This document shows, one piece after another, positions 1 to 8,181 of a stretch of 32,521 bases of DNA. Positions within the stretch are counted from its first letter, which is position 1. Each line of letters opens with the position of its first letter. A program made the translations under genes and the position numbers. Source of the stretch: Sulfurimonas sp. (lineage in GTDB: Bacteria; Campylobacterota; Campylobacteria; Campylobacterales; Sulfurimonadaceae); contig JALSWC010000234.1 in NCBI GenBank assembly GCA_027060825.1, forward strand, positions 1 to 32,521, given 5' to 3'. The notes under the pieces were generated by a model, which was not told where the DNA came from, searched no databases, and saw nothing but the letters and a program-made list of their open reading frames with translations.

Positions 1-1
1 T

Positions 2-187
2 AAAATTAGACCTGTGCTTATCTTTCAAAACAATTTTTTAAATAGAATGCTCGGTGAAACATCATATAACGATGTAGTAGTTCTTCCACTCAGTTCCCAA
101 ATAAGAGAGAATAATTTCAGCTACTATTTACCTGCTCAAGAGAAGTTAGGAAAAGAGAGTGTTGTTTTATATAATGCTATCAAATAG
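2..187 (+). CDS. Partial MazF/PemK-family toxin-like C-terminal fragment (5' end outside window)
   Basis: Open frame from the window edge translates to KIRPVLIFQNNFLNRMLGETSYNDVVVLPLSSQIRENNFSYYLPAQEKLGKESVVLYNAIK*. The RPVLIFQNN...VVVLPLSS pattern resembles the MazF/PemK core. Ends in tandem stops TAG TAG TAA. Not in the ORF track. Confidence 0.6.
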   Translation, partial: KIRPVLIFQNNFLNRMLGETSYNDVVVLPLSSQIRENNFSYYLPAQEKLGKESVVLYNAIK

Positions 188-276
188 TAGTAAAAGAAAA
201 AAGTAGATTAGAAGCCTATGTTATGGAGTTTTTAGTGCATTTATGGCTGTTTTATGAGGATTAAAAAATGGAATTT

Positions 277-654
277 TGGTGGAGCTGTGGAGAATCGAAC
301 TCCAGTCCGAAACCTAGCTACTCCCAACGCCTACATGCTTAGAAAGATTGTTTTATCTTATCTTGCTTCACACAACCTGCAAAGCTACGCAAGACCAGCC
401 TCTAAGGATTCATTTTAAGTGGAGACACACTTAAAATATATCTAAATGAAGGGTTATACTTCAAAATCCTGCTTATTTAGAATCTGCAGGTGAAGCAGCC
501 CGCCTCTTTCGAGGGGATAAAACTTAAGCTACTGCTAAAGCTGGGCGATAATTTGTATTGTTTGCGTTTAAGCAATTGTGAGCCGTATAACGGAATTGCT
601 CAGTCCGACATGCAGTTGAGAGCTACTAAATCCCGTCGAAACCAGGTCAGCCCC
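277..654 (-). ncRNA. ssrA: tmRNA (one-piece ssrA)
   Basis: Reverse complement starts GGGGCTGACCTGGTTTCGACGGGATTTAG and ends GGACTGGAGTTCGATTCTCCACAGCTCCACCA. The internal tag frame (524..565, minus) GCA AAC AAT ACA AAT TAT CGC CCA GCT TTA GCA GTA GCT TAA encodes ANNTNYRPALAVA*. Confidence 0.96.
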
Positions 655-737
655 AAAGTGTTTATACAAATATTAAATCTATTATATCAAAAATATGGTT
701 TATAAAGTAAATAATTAAATGAAAATGATATAAAAGG

Positions 738-813
738 TGGTGGCCAATCTCGGAATCGAACCAAGGACACACTGATTTTCAGTCAGTTGCTCTACCGACT
801 GAGCTAATTGGCC
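738..813 (-). tRNA. tRNA-Phe (GAA), copy 1, encoded CCA
   Basis: Reverse complement GGCCAATTAGCTCAGTCGGTAGAGCAACTGACTGAAAATCAGTGTGTCCTTGGTTCGATTCCGAGATTGGCCACCA: full cloverleaf with CTGAAAA anticodon loop. Confidence 0.96.
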
Positions 814-856
814 ACGGTAATTTTGTAAGTATAAAACAAATTATTTCTTTAAAAGG

Positions 857-932
857 TGGTGGCCAATCTCGGAATCGAACCAAGGACACACTGATTTTCA
901 GTCAGTTGCTCTACCGACTGAGCTAATTGGCC
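857..932 (-). tRNA. tRNA-Phe (GAA), copy 2, encoded CCA
   Basis: Identical 76-nt tRNA sequence to copy 1. Confidence 0.96.
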
Positions 933-949
933 ATCTTTTAAAGAGCGAA

Positions 950-964
950 ATTATATCTATTATA
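950..964 (-). promoter_or_regulatory. Putative promoter of the tandem tRNA-Phe transcript (two overlapping-range -10-like boxes)
   Basis: Minus strand reads TATAATAGATATAAT just upstream of the tRNA 5' end at 932. Confidence 0.45.
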
Positions 965-1002
965 TACTGAAAACTAGCTTACATACTGTAAATTAATCAA
1001 GA

Positions 1003-1040
1003 ATTAAAATTAATTTAACTAAAATACGTTTAATTTTAAT
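1003..1040. repeat. 11-bp inverted repeat upstream of the CsgG-like lipoprotein gene
   Basis: ATTAAAATTAA (1003-1013) and TTAATTTTAAT (1030-1040), spacer 16 nt. Confidence 0.5.
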
Positions 1041-1055
1041 ATAAAGGATAAATAG

Positions 1056-2120
1056 ATGAATAAATCTATTAAAATAACACTTGGAGCACTTGCTGTAATA
1101 TTGCTTGCTTCTGGATGTGCCCAAAAGGTACGTATAAGAGCATTGCAACCTGCTGAAGTTGGTGCAATGGCATCAAAGAAAAAGGTTGCAGTGAGTGCAT
1201 TTAAAAATGATCATATAGGGCTTTCTGGTAAAATAGAAGCAGAACTTTCTAATCAAAAACTTAATAATAAAAAATATTTTACAGTTTTAAGTAGACAAAA
1301 TATGGCAAAAATTATAGCAGAACAAAAATTGCAATCATCTGAACTTATGGATGCGGCAACAAGTGCAAAAGTTGGTGAGTTAATTGGAGCACAAGCAATT
1401 ATTAATGGTGAAGTTGCATCTGCAAATGCTGAAAGTGGCTCATATATGGAAGATAAAGAGAAATGTCTTCAATATTATAAAGATGGAAGTGGATGTGCTC
1501 AATATAGATATTATAAAGTAAAATGTGACACTACAAAAGCTACTGTTTCTGCAAATATTAATATTGTTAATGTTGAGACTGGGGCTATTATTTATGGAGA
1601 TACTCTTACAAAAGATTATAGTGCTGATTCATGTAAAGCAGGTCAACTCAATCTTGGTCTTTTAAGCTTGAATAGTGGTCCAAAGCAAATACTTTCAAAA
1701 GGACAAGCTCTTAATAAATTATCATCAGAAATTGCACATGAATTCGTATATAAATTGACTCCGAATTATATATATTTTTCAGTGACACTTTTAGATAAAA
1801 TTAAGTTAGATGATGTGACAGATGCTCAATCAAAAAAACTTGAAATTGCACTTGAATATATTAAGCAAGCTCGTTATGACAAAGCAAAGAAAATTTTAAA
1901 TAAACTAATGGATAGTTTAGATGGGAAAAGTTATGTTGTTGCTTATGATTTAGGTGTAGTATATGAGGCAACTGGAAATTTGAAAAAAGCAAAAAATCTT
2001 TATAAAATTGCAGATGATTTAACTGTAGAACCTGTTGAAGAGATTAATTTAGCAGTAAATAGAATAGATCAATTAATTGCAAAGCGTGAAGAAGCTAAAA
2101 AACAAATGAGTGCAAAATAA
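1056..2120 (+). CDS. CsgG-family lipoprotein with C-terminal TPR-like region
   Basis: Lipobox LLASGC; CsgG-like core VAVSAFKNDHIGLSGKIEAEL...YFTVLSRQNMAKIIAEQ...VGELIGAQAIINGEV; C-terminal ALEYIKQARYDKAKKILNKL...DLGVVYEATGNLKKAKNLYKIA is TPR-like. Confidence 0.8.
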   Translation: MNKSIKITLGALAVILLASGCAQKVRIRALQPAEVGAMASKKKVAVSAFKNDHIGLSGKIEAELSNQKLNNKKYFTVLSRQNMAKIIAEQKLQSSELMDAATSAKVGELIGAQAIINGEVASANAESGSYMEDKEKCLQYYKDGSGCAQYRYYKVKCDTTKATVSANINIVNVETGAIIYGDTLTKDYSADSCKAGQLNLGLLSLNSGPKQILSKGQALNKLSSEIAHEFVYKLTPNYIYFSVTLLDKIKLDDVTDAQSKKLEIALEYIKQARYDKAKKILNKLMDSLDGKSYVVAYDLGVVYEATGNLKKAKNLYKIADDLTVEPVEEINLAVNRIDQLIAKREEAKKQMSAK

Positions 2121-2124
2121 TACT

Positions 2125-3120
2125 ATGAAAATAATAAAAAGTGTATTTTTTTTATCACTCTTAATGTTTTTAACAGGTTGTGGGGCATCTAGCCCTAAAC
2201 CTGTTGTGAAACAAAAAAAAATTCCAGCATGGGTAAACTCTGTACTTCCAAATGATAATTCTCAATATATGTATGGTCTTGGTATTGCTGGAAATCGTGA
2301 AGGAGCTATAAATGCAGCCTTAAATGATATGATATCAAGATTAGGGACAACAATAGAATCATCATATGAGAGTACACAAAAAGTTGATGGTGCTTATGCA
2401 AATTTAGAAACTACAAGTAATATTAAAGCCGATGTATCTAAGATAAAAATAAATAATTATAGAGTGATTAAATCGTATAAAGTGAATTATAGAGAGTTTG
2501 CTGTAATGATTGAAGTAGATAAACAGAAGTTTATAAGTGGCTTAAAATCAGAACTTGATGTGAAAAAAAAGAGTATTAGAGAAGCTTTGAAAGCATCAAA
2601 AAGTATGAATGCTATTAATAGGTATAATAAAAAGAAAGAGTTGTCAAAAGAGGCTAAATCTTTATTGAGTACAATTTATATGCTTAGTGAACTTGATAAA
2701 ACTTTTAACAAAAAGAAAAATCTTCAATTTGTTTTCTTTATAAATAAAACTTTTATGCACGAAGCAGATAGATTACAGTTCTTTATTTCTGGTAATTTGA
2801 AGTCAAAGAAGTTTGTAGAAAAATTGAGAAATTTTCTTGCACAAAAAGGTTTTAGAGTTGTTCCCTCAAAAAAGAATGCTGTACAAATTATTGTAAATGT
2901 TACAGATAATATTAGTGATGATTATGTAGCAATAGCTGTTTTAACTTTGAATATTTCTGTTTTTGATGGTAGAAAACAGGTGGGTGGGAAATCATTAATT
3001 TTGAAAGAAAGATATAATGGTTCCATGCAAAATGTTTATAAAAATGCCTCTATTGAATTTGGTGAGGATATTAAAAGTAAAGGAATTGATAGTGTAGTAG
3101 GAATAGATTTAAAACTTTAA
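2125..3120 (+). CDS. LPP20-family lipoprotein
   Basis: Start placed at ATG 2125 (the track uses an upstream GTG at 2110 overlapping the previous gene). MKIIKSVFFLSLLMFLTGCGASS is a lipoprotein signal; PAWVNSVLPNDNSQYMYGLGIAGNREGAINAALNDMISRLGTTIESSYES is LPP20-like. Confidence 0.75.
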   Translation: MKIIKSVFFLSLLMFLTGCGASSPKPVVKQKKIPAWVNSVLPNDNSQYMYGLGIAGNREGAINAALNDMISRLGTTIESSYESTQKVDGAYANLETTSNIKADVSKIKINNYRVIKSYKVNYREFAVMIEVDKQKFISGLKSELDVKKKSIREALKASKSMNAINRYNKKKELSKEAKSLLSTIYMLSELDKTFNKKKNLQFVFFINKTFMHEADRLQFFISGNLKSKKFVEKLRNFLAQKGFRVVPSKKNAVQIIVNVTDNISDDYVAIAVLTLNISVFDGRKQVGGKSLILKERYNGSMQNVYKNASIEFGEDIKSKGIDSVVGIDLKL

Positions 3121-3130
3121 TCTATTCCTA
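3098..3130. terminator. Hairpin at the convergent LPP20/mraY junction
   Basis: TAGGAATAGATT (3098-3109) / AATCTATTCCTA (3119-3130): perfect 12-bp stem, 9-nt loop, spans the TAA stop at 3118-3120. Confidence 0.5.
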
Positions 3131-3134
3131 ATCA

Positions 3135-4196
3135 TTATCTAATTTTAAGTGTTATAAGTGCTAAAATATTTGAAAGTATGGCAATAATCCAAAAACGGAC
3201 AATGATTTTATTTTCTGCCCAGTTTTTCATCTCAAAATGGTGGTGAATTGGTGCCATTAAAAAGATGCGTTTTTGGCGTAGTTTGTAGCTGCCAACTTGG
3301 AGTATAACTGAGAGAGTTTCTATAACAAAGATGAAACCAATAAGAAGTAGTAGTAATTCACTCTTACTAATAATAGAAAGATATCCTAAAAATGCTCCAA
3401 TAGTGAGTGAACCACTATCTCCCATAAAAACCTCTGCAGGATGGCAGTTGTACCATAAAAAACCACTTAATGCACCAATAAATGCACTTGCTATAATAGC
3501 AACTTCGCCTACTTGAAAGTTTGGCATCAGAAGGTAAGAACTCAGTTTTATGTTTCCTGTAATGTAAATGATAATAGCAAATGAAGAGAGAGCAGTAATA
3601 GAAGGAACAGTTGCAAGACCGTCAAGTCCATCTGTTAAATTGACTGCATTTGAAGCAGCAACTATAACCACTACCCATAAAATAAGTGCCAAATTACCCA
3701 TATCAAAGAGAGGATTCTTTACAAATGGAACATATAAATCAGTATTAAAATGAGCATAAAAGCATAAAAAAGAGGCGACTAAAAGTGCAGAGATGATTTG
3801 TAAAAGAAATTTACTTCGTGCTTTAAGACCTGCAAGGTTTTCATGTTTTTTAATTTTAGCAAAATCATCTTGAAAACCGATGAGGGCAAAAAGTGTGAGT
3901 GTTAGTAATCCACCAAGTGCATATGCGTTATTTAATTTAATTGTAAGCAGAGAAGCAAAGAGTGTTGCCCCTACAAAAACGACTCCACCCATTGTTGGTG
4001 TGGAAACTTTTGCCTGATGACTTTTTGGTGCCCATTCGTTGATTGGTTGGACACTTGATGTCCTCTGTGCCCATCGAATAAACTTTGGCATTAAAAAAAG
4101 CGTAATGAAAAGAGCGATAAAAAATGCAAAACCTGCACGAATAGTAATGTAGCCTAAAATGTTGATGTCAAGTAGAGTGTGTAACCAGTATAACAA
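3135..4196 (-). CDS. mraY: Phospho-N-acetylmuramoyl-pentapeptide transferase
   Basis: Polytopic protein with STPTMGGVVF, NAVNLTDGLDGLA, FMGDSGSLTIGAFLG and MAPIHHHFE motifs. Confidence 0.97.
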   Translation of the reverse strand: MLYWLHTLLDINILGYITIRAGFAFFIALFITLFLMPKFIRWAQRTSSVQPINEWAPKSHQAKVSTPTMGGVVFVGATLFASLLTIKLNNAYALGGLLTLTLFALIGFQDDFAKIKKHENLAGLKARSKFLLQIISALLVASFLCFYAHFNTDLYVPFVKNPLFDMGNLALILWVVVIVAASNAVNLTDGLDGLATVPSITALSSFAIIIYITGNIKLSSYLLMPNFQVGEVAIIASAFIGALSGFLWYNCHPAEVFMGDSGSLTIGAFLGYLSIISKSELLLLLIGFIFVIETLSVILQVGSYKLRQKRIFLMAPIHHHFEMKNWAENKIIVRFWIIAILSNILALITLKIR

Positions 4197-4240
4197 TGTA
4201 TATCCTATAAAAATGAAGTCATTTGTAAAACAGAAGTGAC

Positions 4241-4253
4241 ATTATAGTATAAT
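4241..4253. promoter_or_regulatory. Divergent -10 palindrome for mraY (-) and gpmI (+)
   Basis: ATTATAGTATAAT is a perfect palindrome giving TATAAT on + (4248-4253) and on - (4246-4241). Confidence 0.55.
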
Positions 4254-4283
4254 CACAAAATAAATTTACTAATAGGAATAAAA

Positions 4284-5768
4284 TTGAGTAAAAAAGCAAT
4301 TTTAGTCATCACTGATGGTATTGGTTATAGTGTAAAAACTGAGAACAATGCTTTCTATAAAGCAACGACACCAACATATGACAGACTTTTTAGTGAAGTT
4401 CCACACGCATTAATAGATACATTTGGTTTGAGTGTTGGGCTTCCAGAGGGACAGATGGGAAATTCTGAAGTTGGTCATATGACTATTGGAAGTGGACGAG
4501 TTTTATATCAAGATTTAGTTAAAATATCATTGGCTTTAAAAGATGCTTCTCTTGAAAAAAATGAAGTGTTACAGAGTTTATTTAAAAGTTCTGAGAGATT
4601 ACATCTTATTGGGCTTATGAGTGATGGTGGTGTTCATTCTCATATTGAACATTTTATGGGTATTGCTGATATTGCAGCAAAATATGGAAAAAAGGTTTTT
4701 TTGCATCTTATTACTGATGGGCGAGATGTCTCTCCTACTTCGGCACAAAAATATCTGCAAGAGGTGGCTAAACATCTAAATGAAAATGTGCAAATTGCTA
4801 CTATTTCAGGGCGTTTTTACTCAATGGACAGAGATAATCGTTGGGAGAGAATAGAACGAGGCTATAATGCAATAGTAAATGCAGAGCCAAAAACAAATAT
4901 GTCGCCTGAGGCTTACATTAAACACTCTTACTCTTTAGATGAGACAGATGAATTTGTTGCACCGACTGCATTTGAGGGTTATGATGGTATGAAAGATGAA
5001 GATGCCGTGCTTACCATAAACTTTAGAAGTGATAGAATGAGAGAGATGGTAACGGCTATAGCTGATGACTCTTTCACTGCGTTTGAAAGAAAAAATATAA
5101 AAGTAAATCTCGCAACAATTACTGAATATGATAAAAGTTTCCCCTATCCTGTAATGTTTAGAAAAGATGTTCCTAAAAACACCTTGGCAGAGGTTATTGC
5201 AAATAGAAGACTTCGTCAATTACATACGGCAGAGACTGAAAAATATGCACATGTGACTTTCTTTTTAAATGGTGGTATAGATGAACCGTATGAAAATGAG
5301 ACGCGAGTGCTTATTCCATCTCCAAATGTAAAAACATATGACATGAAACCAGAGATGAGTGCAAAAGAGGTTGGTGAAGCTGTTCTTGATGCCATGGATG
5401 CAGGGTATGATTTTGTGGTTGTAAATTTTGCCAATGGCGATATGGTTGGCCATACAGGAGACATAAACGCAGCGATAAAAGCAGTAGAAGCCGTAGATGC
5501 AGAGCTTGGTCTTATATGGGACAAGGCAAAAGAGAAAGATTATGCCCTTGTGATTACATCTGATCATGGAAACTGTGAAGAGATGAAAGATGATGCAGGA
5601 AATGTTCTTACAAATCATACAGTAGGTGAAGTTTGGTGCTTTGTCGATGCTGATGGTGTTACAAAAGTAAACAATGGTGGACTTAATAATATTGCTCCAA
5701 CAGTGCTGGAGTTAATGAAATTAGAAGTTCCATCTGAGATGGATGAGAGTCTTATAGAAAAAAATTAG
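4284..5768 (+). CDS. gpmI: 2,3-bisphosphoglycerate-independent phosphoglycerate mutase
   Basis: VITDGIGYS, GQMGNSEVGHMTIGSGRV, LITDGRDVSPTSA, ITSDHGNCEEM, TNHTVGEV; TTG start with AGGA upstream. Confidence 0.97.
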   Translation: MSKKAILVITDGIGYSVKTENNAFYKATTPTYDRLFSEVPHALIDTFGLSVGLPEGQMGNSEVGHMTIGSGRVLYQDLVKISLALKDASLEKNEVLQSLFKSSERLHLIGLMSDGGVHSHIEHFMGIADIAAKYGKKVFLHLITDGRDVSPTSAQKYLQEVAKHLNENVQIATISGRFYSMDRDNRWERIERGYNAIVNAEPKTNMSPEAYIKHSYSLDETDEFVAPTAFEGYDGMKDEDAVLTINFRSDRMREMVTAIADDSFTAFERKNIKVNLATITEYDKSFPYPVMFRKDVPKNTLAEVIANRRLRQLHTAETEKYAHVTFFLNGGIDEPYENETRVLIPSPNVKTYDMKPEMSAKEVGEAVLDAMDAGYDFVVVNFANGDMVGHTGDINAAIKAVEAVDAELGLIWDKAKEKDYALVITSDHGNCEEMKDDAGNVLTNHTVGEVWCFVDADGVTKVNNGGLNNIAPTVLELMKLEVPSEMDESLIEKN

Positions 5769-5797
5769 TCATAAAATAAAATTAAAGGGTAATAATA

Positions 5798-6544
5798 ATG
5801 AAATTTAGTGGAAAAAATGTACTTGTAACAGGTGCAAGTCGTGGAATTGGTGCGCAAATTGCAAAAACACTTGCAGGGTTTGGTTTAAAAGTATGGATAA
5901 ACTATAGAAGTGGTGTTGTTGAAGCTGATGCTATAAAAGATGAGATAGAAGCAAATGGTGGAACGGCTGCTGTAATTGGTTTTGATGTAAGTGATGAGGC
6001 TGCATTTGTAGATGCTGTGAAAACAATAGTAGCAAGTGATGGGGAGCTTTCATATATGGTAAATAATGCTGGAATTACAAATGATAAACTTGCACTCCGT
6101 ATGAAAATTGATGATTTTCTCTCTGTAATTAATGCAAATCTTACATCTTCGTTTATTGGTTGTCGTGAATCTATGAAAGTGATGCGAAAGAAAAAATTTG
6201 GTGCTGTTGTAAATATTGCATCAATTGTTGGAGAGACTGGAAATGGTGGTCAAACAAACTATGCTGCGAGTAAAGGTGGAACAATTGCTATGACAAAATC
6301 ATTTGCAATTGAAGCGGCTACAAGTGGTATTCGTTTTAATTGTGTGACTCCAGGTTTCATTGCAACAGAGATGACCGAGGTGTTAAGCGATGAGGTTAAG
6401 GAGTCATTTACTTCTAAAATTCCTATGAAGCGTTTTGGAAATCCAAATGAAGTTGCTGAAGCAGTTGCTTTTTTACTTTCTGATTATGCTAGTTATATCA
6501 CTGGAGAAACTTTAAAAGTAAATGGTGGGATGAATATGGCATAA
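5798..6544 (+). CDS. fabG: 3-oxoacyl-[acyl-carrier-protein] reductase
   Basis: SDR fold: VTGASRGIGAQIA, NNAGIT, YAASKGG, ITGETLKVNGGMNMA. Confidence 0.97.
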   Translation: MKFSGKNVLVTGASRGIGAQIAKTLAGFGLKVWINYRSGVVEADAIKDEIEANGGTAAVIGFDVSDEAAFVDAVKTIVASDGELSYMVNNAGITNDKLALRMKIDDFLSVINANLTSSFIGCRESMKVMRKKKFGAVVNIASIVGETGNGGQTNYAASKGGTIAMTKSFAIEAATSGIRFNCVTPGFIATEMTEVLSDEVKESFTSKIPMKRFGNPNEVAEAVAFLLSDYASYITGETLKVNGGMNMA

Positions 6545-6557
6545 ATTAAGTTTTTTA

Positions 6558-6566
6558 TGCTACAAT
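6558..6566 (+). promoter_or_regulatory. Putative extended -10 promoter for acpP
   Basis: TGCTACAAT (TGn + TACAAT) about 35 nt before the acpP ATG, with AGGAG ribosome-binding site. Confidence 0.5.
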
Positions 6567-6600
6567 TACGAGATTTTAAACTTAAAAAACAGGAGCTATA

Positions 6601-6828
6601 ATGGCACTTTTAGACGATATTAAAGAAGTAGTAGTAGAACAATTAAGCGTTAACCCAGACGAAGTTAAAGAAGACGCAAAATTCGTAGAAGATTTAGGTG
6701 CAGACAGCCTTGATGTAGTTGAATTAGTAATGGCACTTGAAGAGAAATTTGATATTGAAATTCCTGATGATGAAGCTGAAAAAATTCAAACTGTACAAGA
6801 TGTTGTTAACTATATAGAAAGTAAATAG
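6601..6828 (+). CDS. acpP: Acyl carrier protein
   Basis: 75 aa acidic protein with the DSL phosphopantetheine motif ([19 protein letters not shown]). Confidence 0.98.
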   Translation: MALLDDIKEVVVEQLSVNPDEVKEDAKFVEDLGADSLDVVELVMALEEKFDIEIPDDEAEKIQTVQDVVNYIESK

Positions 6829-6837
6829 TCTATGTTA

Positions 6838-6866
6838 CAATCAAAGAGCAATTCTCTCTTTGGTTG
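6838..6866 (+). terminator. Hairpin between acpP and fabF (terminator/attenuator candidate)
   Basis: CAATCAAAGAG (6838-6848) / CTCTTTGGTTG (6856-6866): 11-bp stem with one G-U, 7-nt loop, followed by AAAAATATTTTT. Confidence 0.5.
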
Positions 6867-6946
6867 AAAAATATTTTTGGTAGCTAATTTGTAAAAAATT
6901 GGCTTTTAAAAGTATTTATATTTTATATTATGATGGAGAGAAGGGA

Positions 6947-8164
6947 ATGAGAAGAGTAGTAGTAACTGGTTTAGGAATGATAAATTCTGTTGGTAATGAT
7001 AAAGAAAGCGCATTCAAAGCAATGTGTGAGGGTGCATGCGGTATTGATACTATCACTCTTTTTGATCCAGAAAAATATAGTGTTCAAATAGCTGGAGAAG
7101 TAAAAGATTTTGATCCTGCAACTGTTATGGCTCCAAAAGAGGTGAAAAAAGCAGATAGATTTATTCATTTAGGTCTTAAAGCTGCTAAAGAAGCTATGGA
7201 AGATGCTAATATTGGTGATGATATTGATATGGAACGATTTGGTGTAAGTGCAGCATCAGGTATAGGAGGATTGCCTTCAATTGAAAAAAATTCAATTATT
7301 ATAGCGACAAAAGGTCCTCGAAGAATCTCTCCATTTTTTATCCCTGGTGCGCTTGTAAATATGCTTGGTGGGTTTGTTTCTATTGCTCATGGTACAAAGG
7401 GTCCAAATCTCTCTAGTGTAACTGCTTGTGCAGCAGGAACACACTCTATAAATGAAGCTGTTAAAACTATTATGTGTAATGGTGCAGAGAGAATGTTAGT
7501 AGTTGCTGCAGAATCTGCAATTACTGGTGCTGGTGTTGGTGGTTTTGCTGCTATGAAAGCCCTCTCCACCAGAAATGATGACCCAAAACACTCTTCTCGT
7601 CCATTTGATGCAGACCGTGATGGTTTTGTAATGGGAGAGGGTGCTGGCTCATTAGTTCTTGAAGAGTACGAAGCTGCTAAGGCTCGTGGTGCAAAGATAT
7701 ATGGTGAAATTATAGGCTTTGGTGAGAGTGGTGATGCTAGTCATATTACTACACCGTCTCTTGATGGTCCATCTCGTGCTATGAAAGCAGCATATAAAAT
7801 GGCAGGCGAACCAAAACTTGACTATGTCAATGCTCATGGAACTTCTACTGCAATTAATGATAAAAATGAAACACTTGCACTAAAAGCACTTCTTGGTTCA
7901 AAAGAGAACTGTCCTCCAATGAGTTCAGTTAAAGGTCAAATTGGTCACTGCCTTGGTGCTGCAGGTGGTATTGAAGCAGTAACATGTTTAATGGCTATGA
8001 GAGATGGAATTATTCCTCCTACTATCAATTTTGAGAAAGCTGATGAGAATTGTGATTTGGATTATGTTACAGAGGGTGCTAGAAAAGCAGAGTTAAATGT
8101 CGTTATGTCAAATTCATTTGGATTTGGTGGAACAAATGGCGTTGTTATTTTCAAAAAAATCTAG
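6947..8164 (+). CDS. fabF: 3-oxoacyl-[acyl-carrier-protein] synthase II (KAS II)
   Basis: MRRVVVTGLGMINSVG start at ATG 6947 (the ORF-track TTG start at 6899 adds non-homologous residues); VTACAAGTHS active-site Cys, VNAHGTST, GQIGHCLGAAG. Confidence 0.96.
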   Translation: MRRVVVTGLGMINSVGNDKESAFKAMCEGACGIDTITLFDPEKYSVQIAGEVKDFDPATVMAPKEVKKADRFIHLGLKAAKEAMEDANIGDDIDMERFGVSAASGIGGLPSIEKNSIIIATKGPRRISPFFIPGALVNMLGGFVSIAHGTKGPNLSSVTACAAGTHSINEAVKTIMCNGAERMLVVAAESAITGAGVGGFAAMKALSTRNDDPKHSSRPFDADRDGFVMGEGAGSLVLEEYEAAKARGAKIYGEIIGFGESGDASHITTPSLDGPSRAMKAAYKMAGEPKLDYVNAHGTSTAINDKNETLALKALLGSKENCPPMSSVKGQIGHCLGAAGGIEAVTCLMAMRDGIIPPTINFEKADENCDLDYVTEGARKAELNVVMSNSFGFGGTNGVVIFKKI

Positions 8165-8181
8165 AGCAATAAGGATTTAAT

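Noticed and set aside
490-705. ORF 490..705 (+), 71 aa
   Set aside because: Largely antisense to the tmRNA gene; its frame is an artefact of ssrA sequence.
3331-3753. ORFs 3331..3516 and 3568..3753 (+)
   Set aside because: Antisense shadows of the well-supported mraY gene, low-complexity translation.
4935-5618. Minus-strand ORFs inside gpmI
   Set aside because: Fully nested opposite a canonical gpmI; no ribosome-binding site or recognisable protein.
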